64,000 bases of DNA. Source: Nitrospira sp. (GTDB lineage: Bacteria; Nitrospirota; Nitrospiria; Nitrospirales; Nitrospiraceae). Positions 44,154-52,330 of this stretch are shown here, piece by piece; position 1 is the first letter of the stretch, and each line of letters begins with the position of its first letter. The notes beneath the pieces are model-generated. The model ran no database searches and had not been told where the DNA came from. It was given only the letters and a program-made list of their open reading frames with translations. Location: NCBI GenBank assembly GCA_019636875.1, contig JAHBWR010000001.1, positions 23,363 through 87,362 on the forward strand, written 5' to 3'. Position numbers and translations under genes: made by a program.

Positions 44154-45142
44154 TGTCGCTCCAGTTTCTTTTTGACCCTTTGATAGTTCTTCGTGCGTGT
44201 GTGACGCTCTGCTTCATCACGCTGTGGTTTCCTCACATTGCGAGAAGCGCAGATTCTCCTCTCTCAAGTTACATACAAGTCAGCACGACAAAAGCCACGT
44301 TGTTGAACATCCAGTTTCAATCGGTCCAAAATGGCTGGGCGGTAGGATCCGGCGGGACGATTTTACGGACCAGCGACGGTGGAAAAAAATGGAAGCGAGT
44401 AACAAGCGGCACCTCTTCTCTCTTAACCTCTGTGTTTTTCGTCGACCCATTGAACGGATGGGTGGCTGGGGCTGCAGGTTTCCTGAAGCGTACGACTGAT
44501 GGTGGCAATTCATGGTCCTCACAATCCCTCGATACGCAGCAACCGCTGTACGGCGTCTATTTCACTTCTCCAACGGTTGGATGGGCGGTCGGCGGAGGCG
44601 GTACCATTTTTCATACGACGGATGGAGGGGACAACTGGGTGGAACAGGCGAGCGGCACGACGGCCGCGCTCTATGCCGCACATTTTCGCAGTGACCGGAC
44701 TGGGACGATCGTGGGTGCCCTCGGGACTGTCCTCTCGACCGGCGATGGAGGGATCACGTGGACGCCACAGGAAACACAGCATGCCGTGACCTTGTTTGAT
44801 GTAGTGTTTACCGATTCAAGAACCGGCTGGGCGGTTGGTAATGCAGGGGCACTCTTTCAGACGATAGACGGCGGTGCCACGTGGGTTGATCATACCTTAC
44901 CCTGTGGAAAGACCTGTACAAGGCTCACGGATCTCTTGAAAATTCGCTTTACCAGCCCACGAGAAGGGTGGATCGTCGGCGAACGGGGCATGTTCTATCA
45001 CACGACTGACGCTGGCCTGACGTGGAGCGAGGGGCAATCCATCACTCCCCATTCCTTATTTGGGCTCAGTTTCCCTGATTCCACCGCCGGCTGGGCAAGC
45101 GGTGAGAACGGAACTATTGTTCAGCTGCAACCTACCCGCTAA
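44153..45142 (+). CDS. Exported Ycf48-like beta-propeller protein
   Basis: The 329-residue protein has a signal peptide (LFDPLIVLRACVTLCFITLWF, about residues 4-30) and at least five Ycf48/BNR-like repeats of the form GWAVGSGGTILRTSDGGKKW, roughly 42 residues apart. These form beta-propeller blades. Ycf48 helps photosystem II assembly in phototrophs. In non-phototrophs such proteins are exported and of unknown role. It overlaps the IPT gene by one base (TAATG) and is the last gene before the convergent rsmE. Confidence 0.85.
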   Translation: MSLQFLFDPLIVLRACVTLCFITLWFPHIARSADSPLSSYIQVSTTKATLLNIQFQSVQNGWAVGSGGTILRTSDGGKKWKRVTSGTSSLLTSVFFVDPLNGWVAGAAGFLKRTTDGGNSWSSQSLDTQQPLYGVYFTSPTVGWAVGGGGTIFHTTDGGDNWVEQASGTTAALYAAHFRSDRTGTIVGALGTVLSTGDGGITWTPQETQHAVTLFDVVFTDSRTGWAVGNAGALFQTIDGGATWVDHTLPCGKTCTRLTDLLKIRFTSPREGWIVGERGMFYHTTDAGLTWSEGQSITPHSLFGLSFPDSTAGWASGENGTIVQLQPTR

Positions 45143-45157
45143 CACTCGATTACCTCT

Positions 45158-45898
45158 CTACCCGAGCCCCCCAAGACGTGATTGGAGAATGCTGACAGTA
45201 GCCATGGCGGCCGTTTCGGATCTCAAGATGGGATGACCGAGGCTGATTCTTTCGACTCCTGCCTGCAGGGCGACCTCCTTTTCCTCCTTGCTCCAGCCGC
45301 CCTCCGGTCCGACCAAGGCCAGCACGGATGCGTCTGTGCCTTGCGGTAGTCGAACCGTTTGAAGACTTTTCCCTTCCTCGCGTTCGGCGAGCATGAGGAT
45401 CGTGCTCCTGCTCGCATGGTCGGCTAAAAGGTCAGAGAGGGATCGTGGTGTGGCAATCTCCGGTACATGCCATTGTTCAGATTGCTGCGCGGCTTCCAGA
45501 GCGATCCGTCGCCAGCGGGCGAGTTGGTGGTCCACGCGATCGGCTTTCAGTTGTATGATACTGTGCCGGCTTTCAATCGGTATGATCTTGCTGACGCCGA
45601 GTTCGGTGACTTTTTGAACGACCCAGTCCATCTTTTCGCCCTTGAGCAGCGATTCGCCGAGGATCAGGCGGGGAGTGCGGCGTGCTGGCTCCTGAATTGT
45701 TTCGACAATATGCGCGGTAATGGCTCGTTTCGAAATATCGGTGATCTCGGCCTTGAATCTGGTTCCTTCTCCATTTCCGAACCAGAGGGTTTCGCCCTTT
45801 GTGACACGGAGACTGTCTCGGAGGTGAGGCAGAAGATCACCAGTAATGGAGATGGTTGGCGGTGCGATGCACGCCTGGGCTACGAAAAATATAGGCAT
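45158..45898 (-). CDS. rsmE: 16S rRNA (uracil-1498-N3)-methyltransferase
   Basis: The 246-residue SPOUT-class enzyme has the RsmE N-terminal PUA-like domain (MPIFFVAQACIAPPTISITGD) and the knotted SAM domain with LALVGPEGGWSKEEKEVAL and ISLGHPILRSETAAM. It methylates U1498 of 16S rRNA in the decoding centre. It follows dnaJ by 29 bases on the minus strand. dnaJ-rsmE adjacency is common in bacteria. Confidence 0.95.
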   Translation of the reverse strand: MPIFFVAQACIAPPTISITGDLLPHLRDSLRVTKGETLWFGNGEGTRFKAEITDISKRAITAHIVETIQEPARRTPRLILGESLLKGEKMDWVVQKVTELGVSKIIPIESRHSIIQLKADRVDHQLARWRRIALEAAQQSEQWHVPEIATPRSLSDLLADHASRSTILMLAEREEGKSLQTVRLPQGTDASVLALVGPEGGWSKEEKEVALQAGVERISLGHPILRSETAAMATVSILQSRLGGLG

Positions 45899-45927
45899 GT
45901 GGACGGTAGGGAACTGAGAGGGGAAGA

Positions 45928-47061
45928 TTATTCGAAGAAGGTCTTCATCTTATCGAAGAAGCCGTCGCCGTTGGTTTCCATCGTCATACCGCTTTCCTTG
46001 GCATACTCCATCAGCAACTCTTTTTGTCGGGCGGTCAATTTGGTTGGAATTTGGACCTTGATCGTATAAATCTGGTCACCGGTTCCCCCTCCCTTCAGAC
46101 TGGGAATGCCGAGCCCTTTGATGCGGAGGACCTTGTCATGCTGGGTGCCGGGAGGTACTTTAATGACGGTATTTCCTTTGAGAGTCGGAACTTCGACTTT
46201 CCCACCGAGCACAGCTGTCACGAGATTGACTGGAACATCGCAGGAGATATCGAGACCTTTTCGCTGAAAGATCGAATGAGGCTTGACGGTAATGGCCACA
46301 TAGAGATCGCCGGCGGGTCCATTATTTTGGCCGTGCTCGCCTTCGTTCGAGAGACGAAGGCGCATACCGGTTTCGATGCCGGCTGGAATATGCACGGCGA
46401 TCGTGCGTTCTTTGTAGACCCGCTGGCGGCCCTGGCATGTGGTACAAGGGTCCGTCACGATACGGCCAGTCCCTTCGCACTGTCCACATGGGCGACTGAC
46501 GCTGAAGAACCCTTGTTGAAACCGAAGTTGCCCGGCGCCTTTACAGCTGGCGCAGGCCTTAATCGCCGCAGCTGACTTGGCTCCGGTACCTTTACAGTCT
46601 ACACAAACTTCCCAGCGTGGAATCTTGAGTTTCGCTTCTTTGCCATAGACGGCTTCTTCAAATGTGATTTCGAGATTATACTGAAGGTCGTTTCCTCGCT
46701 CGGCTCGAGTGCCCCCTCCGCCACGGGTTTGGCTGAAAAAGTCCTCAAAAATGTCGTTAAAGACATCTCCAAATCCGCCTCGACCGAAGTCAAAGCCATC
46801 GAAACCGCCTCCTCCCTGTTGCGCACCGGCATGACCGAACATGTCATACCGTTTTCGCTTCTCTTGATCGCTGAGCGTTTCGTAGGCTTCGTTGATTTCT
46901 TTGAACTTTTCTTCAGCAGCCTTTTTCTGGTGGTCGCCGGTTTGAAGATCAGGATGGTGCTGACGTGCCAGTTTGCGGTAAGCCTTCTTTAGATCATCCT
47001 CGGAGGCGTTCCGATCGACACCGAGGATGTCATAGTAATCGCGTTTTGACACAGAAGCCAT
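45928..47061 (-). CDS. dnaJ: Chaperone DnaJ
   Basis: The 377-residue type I J-protein has the J domain with HPD ([10 protein letters not shown]), a Gly/Phe-rich linker and four CxxCxGxG-type zinc repeats ([24 protein letters not shown] and CTTCQGRQ; the last departs slightly). A C-terminal substrate-binding part follows. It drives DnaK ATP hydrolysis and delivers clients. It is 74 bases downstream of dnaK on the same strand. Confidence 0.96.
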   Translation of the reverse strand: MASVSKRDYYDILGVDRNASEDDLKKAYRKLARQHHPDLQTGDHQKKAAEEKFKEINEAYETLSDQEKRKRYDMFGHAGAQQGGGGFDGFDFGRGGFGDVFNDIFEDFFSQTRGGGGTRAERGNDLQYNLEITFEEAVYGKEAKLKIPRWEVCVDCKGTGAKSAAAIKACASCKGAGQLRFQQGFFSVSRPCGQCEGTGRIVTDPCTTCQGRQRVYKERTIAVHIPAGIETGMRLRLSNEGEHGQNNGPAGDLYVAITVKPHSIFQRKGLDISCDVPVNLVTAVLGGKVEVPTLKGNTVIKVPPGTQHDKVLRIKGLGIPSLKGGGTGDQIYTIKVQIPTKLTARQKELLMEYAKESGMTMETNGDGFFDKMKTFFE

Positions 47062-47135
47062 TGAGTCTTTATAGGTTGAAAAGACCGAGGTTCGAAGCGT
47101 ATCGGAGCTCGGTCTGTCTGAGTCGTTATTCTAGG

Positions 47136-49061
47136 CTATTTTTTATCTTTGTCTACTTCTTCAAATTCTGCGTCTACGACTTTTTCGTCGGGCTTCGCCT
47201 CATCGGATCCGGTTCCGGCATCAGCCGTTGCCCCGGGCTGCGGACCGGCAGATGTGGCGGCTTTCTTATACATCTCTTCGGCCAATTTGTGCGAGGCGGT
47301 CATGAGTGTCTGAGTTGCAGATTCGATCACTTCGGCGTCGGTGCCCTCCAAGGCCTTTTTTACCGCAGCAACGGCATCCTGAATTTTTGTCTTTTCATCG
47401 GCAGAGACTTTATCCCCATATTCAGAGAGGTTCTTCTCCGTTTGATAGACGAGATTATCGGCTTGGTTCTTCGCTTCCGCGAGCTTCCGGCGTTTCTTGT
47501 CGTCTTCCGTGTGCGACTGCGCATCCCGAACAAGCTTTTCGACTTCCTCCTTGCTTAAACCGCTGGAAGCCGTGATTTTGATGGATTGCTCTTTCTGCGT
47601 CGCCAAATCCTTGGCCGACACGTGTACGATCCCATTGGCGTCGATATCGAAGGTGACTTCGATTTGAGGCATGCCCCGAGGCGCCGGTGGAATACCGACT
47701 AAATCGAACTGTCCGAGCAGTTTGTTGTCATTGGCCATTTCCCGTTCACCCTGGAAGACTCGGATTGTGACGGCCGTTTGGTTATCTGCTGCCGTTGAAA
47801 ACACCTGACTCTTCTTGGTTGGAACCGTCGTATTCCGCTCGATGAGCTTGGTGAACACGCCACCCAATGTTTCGATACCCAAGGACAATGGCGTGACATC
47901 AAGGAGAAGCACGTCCTTCACTTCGCCTTTGAGTACTCCGCCTTGGATGCCGGCGCCAATGGCGACGACTTCATCGGGGTTGACCCCACGATGCGGTTCT
48001 TTCCCGAAGAATTCCTTGACGACTTGGATGACCTTAGGCATGCGAGTCATCCCACCGACCAACACAATCTCTTGAATGTCTTTCGCCGAGACATCCGCAT
48101 CGGCAAGGGCCTTGCGACATGGTTCGATGGTCCGCTGGATCAGGTCGTCTACGAGCTGTTCAAGCTTGGCCCGAGTCAGCTTAATGACCATATGTTTGGG
48201 GCCGCTGGCGTCAGCGGTAATGAACGGTAGGTTGATCTCCGTCTCCTGAGACGATGAGAGTTCGATCTTGGCACGCTCAGCTGATTCTTTAAGTCGTTGG
48301 AGGGCCATCCGATCTTTCCGTAGATCGATGCCTTGGTCTTTCTTGAATTCATCGACCAGCCAATCCATCACACGCAAATCGAAATCATCTCCTCCGAGGT
48401 ACGTATCACCGTTGGTCGACTTCACCTCAAAGACGCCTTCGCCGATCTCCAGGACGGAGATATCGAACGTGCCGCCGCCCAAGTCGTATACCGCAATCCG
48501 CTCGTCCTTTTTCTTGTCTAGGCCGTAGGCGAGGGAGGCCGCGGTCGGTTCGTTGATGATACGGAGCACGTTCAGACCGGCGATCTGTCCGGCATCTTTT
48601 GTCGCCTGACGCTGGCTGTCATCGAAATAAGCAGGGACCGTAACAACGGCCTCTGTGACCTTCTCACCAAGATAGTCTTCTGCCGTCTGCCGCATCTTCT
48701 GGAGGATCATGGCCGAGATCTCAGGCGGACTATAGCTTTTCCCGCGCAACTCAACGTGCGCATCGCCGTTGTCGGCTTCAACCACTTTGTAGGGAAGACG
48801 TTTCAGGGCTTCTTGCACTTCACGGCTCTTGAACTTGCGTCCCATCAACCGCTTGACCGAGAAAATCGTGTTTTCGGGGTTGGTGATCGCTTGTCGTTTG
48901 GCGATTTGACCGACTAATCGTTCACTTTTATCAGTAATTGCAACGACGGAAGGAGTAGTTCGGCTCCCTTCGGCATTGGCGATCACAACGGGGTCTCCGC
49001 CGCTCATGATCGCCACGCAAGAATTGGTGGTCCCAAGATCGATACCGATGACTTTACCCAT
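47136..49061 (-). CDS. dnaK: Chaperone DnaK (Hsp70)
   Basis: The 641-residue protein starts [15 protein letters not shown] and keeps the Hsp70 nucleotide-binding signatures [12 protein letters not shown] and [12 protein letters not shown] linker and substrate domain follow. The C-terminus [10 protein letters not shown] ends in the usual acidic tail. It lies 41 bases downstream of grpE. No CIRCE inverted repeat was found upstream of grpE, and hrcA is absent here. Confidence 0.97.
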   Translation of the reverse strand: MGKVIGIDLGTTNSCVAIMSGGDPVVIANAEGSRTTPSVVAITDKSERLVGQIAKRQAITNPENTIFSVKRLMGRKFKSREVQEALKRLPYKVVEADNGDAHVELRGKSYSPPEISAMILQKMRQTAEDYLGEKVTEAVVTVPAYFDDSQRQATKDAGQIAGLNVLRIINEPTAASLAYGLDKKKDERIAVYDLGGGTFDISVLEIGEGVFEVKSTNGDTYLGGDDFDLRVMDWLVDEFKKDQGIDLRKDRMALQRLKESAERAKIELSSSQETEINLPFITADASGPKHMVIKLTRAKLEQLVDDLIQRTIEPCRKALADADVSAKDIQEIVLVGGMTRMPKVIQVVKEFFGKEPHRGVNPDEVVAIGAGIQGGVLKGEVKDVLLLDVTPLSLGIETLGGVFTKLIERNTTVPTKKSQVFSTAADNQTAVTIRVFQGEREMANDNKLLGQFDLVGIPPAPRGMPQIEVTFDIDANGIVHVSAKDLATQKEQSIKITASSGLSKEEVEKLVRDAQSHTEDDKKRRKLAEAKNQADNLVYQTEKNLSEYGDKVSADEKTKIQDAVAAVKKALEGTDAEVIESATQTLMTASHKLAEEMYKKAATSAGPQPGATADAGTGSDEAKPDEKVVDAEFEEVDKDKK

Positions 49062-49102
49062 TGGTGAACTCCTTCCTTCTCCAGAACGACGACGGTCTAC
49101 GC

Positions 49103-49699
49103 TCAGTTCGTCGTTGCATCATGTTCGTTGGCTTGAGCCGGGCCCGACGATACACTGACCATTGCAGCCCGTAAAATTCTGTCATGCAGGCGGTAGCCTT
49201 TTTGAAACTCGTCCAAGACTTTATTAGCCGGTACGTCGTCGGAAGGTCCGTACGAAACGGCTTGATGGGCGCTTGGATCAAAATCCTGACCGGCGCTGTC
49301 GATCGCCTGGACGCCAAACTTCGCGAGGACGCCAGACAGTTGCTTGAGCGTGAGCTCTACGCCCTGAACCAACGCAGAATCACCGCCTCCGTTTGTTCGA
49401 GCCGCCTTGATCGCCCGCTCCATGTTATCGACAACAGGCAAAAGCTCTTTGAGAAGCTGTTCGTTTCCAAATCGAATCTGATCGCGTTGATCGCGCTGAC
49501 TTAGCCGCTTGTAGTTATCAAATTCCGCAGCCAACCGGAGGTACTTGTTGTTGAGCGATTGATACTCCTCAGATTTGACGGCAGCCTCCTCATCAGGAGA
49601 CGCGTGAGACGAGTTTCCTGTCTCATTGTTTGAGGAAGATTCTTCCAAGTTATTGATTGTATTGGTGTTTTTATTTTCTTCGTCTTCTGGTTCAGTCAT
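49103..49699 (-). CDS. grpE: Nucleotide exchange factor GrpE
   Basis: The 198-residue protein is GrpE: an acidic, Asn-rich disordered start ([20 protein letters not shown]), a long coiled coil (about 45-95), and a beta domain with [12 protein letters not shown] and [22 protein letters not shown]. It exchanges nucleotide on DnaK. It heads the grpE-dnaK-dnaJ-rsmE unit and lies 88 bases downstream of coaX. The intervening sequence has no hairpin terminator that I can see. Confidence 0.95.
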   Translation of the reverse strand: MTEPEDEENKNTNTINNLEESSSNNETGNSSHASPDEEAAVKSEEYQSLNNKYLRLAAEFDNYKRLSQRDQRDQIRFGNEQLLKELLPVVDNMERAIKAARTNGGGDSALVQGVELTLKQLSGVLAKFGVQAIDSAGQDFDPSAHQAVSYGPSDDVPANKVLDEFQKGYRLHDRILRAAMVSVSSGPAQANEHDATTN

Positions 49700-49787
49700 C
49701 TTAATACCTATACAGGGGGTGAGATATCCATGGCAGAGGCGAAGTCAACCTACGAGGGGAAAATAAAATGCATCAAAGGACAAAAAA

Positions 49788-50576
49788 TCACACCAACGGA
49801 CGGACGTCCGTACCGCGGGCGCGGCGATGGAGAAGTTCGAGCCCTTCCAAGGTCAAAAATGGTTCGATGTGTTGAATCGATCGCGCCTCAGGTGCAATCA
49901 CTGAAGCCAGCCCCCCCGTGGCGATCACATAGGAACGGCGTCCCATCTCCAATTCCATGCGTTGGATGAGGGCATCGACGAGACCCGCATAACCAAACAC
50001 AAGCCCCGCCTGAATACTGCTGGCTGTATCGATTCCGATGACGGTCTTGGGTCGGCTGAGTTCAACCTTACTTAATTTTGCAGCACGGGTGAATAATGCG
50101 TCTGCCGAAATCCCCAAACCTGGAGCGATGACGCCTCCCAGATACTCACCAGCATGGGTCACTGCGCAAAACGTGGTTGCGGTCCCAAAATCAACGATGA
50201 TGAGATCGCGCCGAAATTTGTGGTAGGCCGCTGCGGCGTTCACGATGCGATCGCTCCCGATCTCCCTGGGATTCAGATAATTGAGTGTCAGACCGGTATC
50301 CGATTCGGATGAGACGATGATCGGGGTACGATGAAAGGCCCGCTCGATCATCGATTCGAAGGTTTCCGTAAGGGCCGGAACGACGCTTGAAATAATCGCG
50401 CCCGTAATCCGTTCGGGGACATGGCCGTCCCTGGCCATGATACTGAGACAGAGCACCCCATACTCATCGGCTGTGGTCTTTGGGTCGCTGGCCAGGCGCC
50501 AGTGGGTGAGAAGACGGGCCTCATCAAAAATTCCAGCAACGATATTGGTGTTCCCGATATCGACGGCAAGCAACAT
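49788..50576 (-). CDS. coaX: Type III pantothenate kinase
   Basis: The 262-residue ASKHA-fold enzyme phosphorylates pantothenate, the first step to CoA, without feedback inhibition. MLLAVDIGNTNIVAGIFD is the phosphate loop, TATTFCAV (DFGTATTF) the second and GVIAPGLGISADALFTRAAKL the pantothenate region. It is in the valS-nadC-birA-coaX run. CoaBC at the start of the window acts two steps later. Confidence 0.95.
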   Translation of the reverse strand: MLLAVDIGNTNIVAGIFDEARLLTHWRLASDPKTTADEYGVLCLSIMARDGHVPERITGAIISSVVPALTETFESMIERAFHRTPIIVSSESDTGLTLNYLNPREIGSDRIVNAAAAYHKFRRDLIIVDFGTATTFCAVTHAGEYLGGVIAPGLGISADALFTRAAKLSKVELSRPKTVIGIDTASSIQAGLVFGYAGLVDALIQRMELEMGRRSYVIATGGLASVIAPEARSIQHIEPFLTLEGLELLHRRARGTDVRPLV

Positions 50577-50608
50577 AGGGGCATTGTACTCGGGGTAGGG
50601 CTGTTTCG

Positions 50609-51448
50609 CTACTCCCGGAGATGAATCACGTCAGCGGCACGAACATCGAGTAAGGGCATCTGGTGTGAGGAGGAATGGACTGGCTGGGTTCGTATCTGCA
50701 GTGCCCCATCGGCCGAGAGGCCTTCCGCAATCCCGGTGACCTGGTCATGACTCGTGAACTGGACTCGAACCTGACGGCCGAGTGTGGCACAACGAGCTAT
50801 GTAAGCTTGTCGCAATCGAGGCGATCCATGAGACTGCAGTTCGATCAGACAATGTTCAAGTTCCAGCAATAGTTGTGCGAACAGGCGATTGCGGTCAATC
50901 GGTTGCTTGGACGTTTCGGCCAATGATGCCGCGAGTGGAAGTAGGTCCTCCGGAAAATCCTCCCGCGCAACATTCACGTTGAGCCCAATGCCAATGATGA
51001 TGGCTGGGTCAGCCGGCGTCTGGAACAGACTTTCACAGAGAATCCCGCCGACTTTTCGCTGGAGCAAAAGGAGATCATTGGGCCACTTGAGTGTCAGCGA
51101 GACCGAGGTGACTTGTTGAACGGCTTCAACGGTGGCCAGTGCGCTGACGAGGGGGGTCCAGGATAGCCACTGCGCAAGGGATGTTTTGAGTCCCATTCCG
51201 CGGATAATAACGGAGCAATAGAGATTCAGCCCAGGCGGCGAAAACCAAGGTCGCCCATGGCGGCCGTATCCACCGGACTGGTATTCGGCAAGCACCACCG
51301 TGCCGTGAGCAGCTCCGTTTTGTGCCAACCTGAAGGCCTCCCTATTTGTCGAGGGGAGATCTCGGTAGAGGTACAGGGGGTGACCAAGTGACGCGGTTGC
51401 GAGAGTGGTGCGAATCTCGTCGACGTTGAGAGGAAGAGAGGAAGCCAT
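50609..51448 (-). CDS. birA: Biotin--[acetyl-CoA-carboxylase] ligase
   Basis: The 279-residue enzyme has the biotin protein ligase core: LPSTNREAFRLA, SGGYGRHGRPWFSP (the biotin-binding GRGRxGRxW with Tyr-Gly-Arg-His-Gly here), SLTLKWPNDLLL, and the C-terminal SH3-like domain. The N-terminal HTH of E. coli BirA is absent, so it is a ligase only and not a repressor. Its expected target is AccB at 2.5 kb. It is separated from coaX by 32 bases. Confidence 0.93.
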   Translation of the reverse strand: MASSLPLNVDEIRTTLATASLGHPLYLYRDLPSTNREAFRLAQNGAAHGTVVLAEYQSGGYGRHGRPWFSPPGLNLYCSVIIRGMGLKTSLAQWLSWTPLVSALATVEAVQQVTSVSLTLKWPNDLLLLQRKVGGILCESLFQTPADPAIIIGIGLNVNVAREDFPEDLLPLAASLAETSKQPIDRNRLFAQLLLELEHCLIELQSHGSPRLRQAYIARCATLGRQVRVQFTSHDQVTGIAEGLSADGALQIRTQPVHSSSHQMPLLDVRAADVIHLRE

Positions 51449-51451
51449 GGG

Positions 51452-52330
51452 TTAGGAGGGTCGACCGCGCGAGCGCTGAGCAAGAGAAAGAATCAGACTG
51501 ACGGCCGCCGCTGGAGCCGAATGGGTGAGGGCTCCGATTGAAATGCGATCGGCACCGGCTGCAGCCATGGCTCTGACGTTCTTGAGCGTAATCCCACCCG
51601 ACACCTCGACCTGTGCCCTGTTCTTGATGATGCCGACAGCACGTTTGACCATGTTCGGCGTCATATTGTCTAACAGGACGATATCTGGTTTTCCTGCTAG
51701 AGCCTGATGGACCTCGGCGAGCGACTCAACCTCCACGATGATCGGAAGGTGAGTGAGTCGATTTCTGCGTGCTAATCGACAAGCTTGTTCAACCGGACGT
51801 CGCGACTTCTTGAAAAGAGCGAGGTGGTTGTCTTTGATAAGAATGCCGTCGCTCAGTGATTGGCGGTGATTAATCCCTCCACCGAGTGCGACGGCCCATT
51901 TCTGAAGCGCACGCCAACCAGGGAGGGTTTTTCTCGTATCAAGAATGCTGACGGGATAGCCACGCACGGCCCGACAGAAATGGTCGGTCAGTGTGGCGAT
52001 CCCAGACAGGTGTTGAAGAAAGTTCAATGCAACCCGCTCTGCTCGGAGAATCGACCGGCCATCACCCTCGATCTGTAGGAGCGTCTGCCCATTTTTGGCC
52101 CGGTCGCCGTCCCTCGTACACACCGACAATTGAAGAGAAGGATCGACGAGCAGAAAGGTCTGAACTGCCGCCGCCATTCCTGCCACGATCAACGGTTGCT
52201 GTGCAATGATGGTAGCCTGGGCAGAGACTGAAGACGAAAAGAGGGCGGCTGTTGTGGCATCTCCTTGTGCCACGTCTTCTTCAAGCCCCAGGCGTACGGT
52301 TCGACGGACTTCTGCTGTTGGAAGCTTCAC
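51452..52330 (-). CDS. nadC: Nicotinate-nucleotide pyrophosphorylase (carboxylating)
   Basis: The 292-residue quinolinate phosphoribosyltransferase converts quinolinate and PRPP to nicotinate mononucleotide for NAD synthesis. Hallmarks are LEEDVAQGDATTAAL at the N-terminus, LNFLQHLSGIATLT, ILDTRKTLPGWR, IEVESLAEVHQAL and EVSGGITLKNVRAMA. It overlaps valS by four bases (ATGA). nadA and nadB are not in the window. Confidence 0.95.
   Translation of the reverse strand: MKLPTAEVRRTVRLGLEEDVAQGDATTAALFSSSVSAQATIIAQQPLIVAGMAAAVQTFLLVDPSLQLSVCTRDGDRAKNGQTLLQIEGDGRSILRAERVALNFLQHLSGIATLTDHFCRAVRGYPVSILDTRKTLPGWRALQKWAVALGGGINHRQSLSDGILIKDNHLALFKKSRRPVEQACRLARRNRLTHLPIIVEVESLAEVHQALAGKPDIVLLDNMTPNMVKRAVGIIKNRAQVEVSGGITLKNVRAMAAAGADRISIGALTHSAPAAAVSLILSLAQRSRGRPS

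Noticed and set aside
49640..49800. CIRCE/HrcA-type element before grpE
   Set aside because: I searched by eye for TTAGCACTC-type inverted repeats and saw none; regulation of the heat-shock genes remains open.
49730..49969. Plus-strand frame with a good ribosome binding site between grpE and coaX
   Set aside because: Most of it is antisense to coaX, and its translation has no family features after the first ~25 residues.
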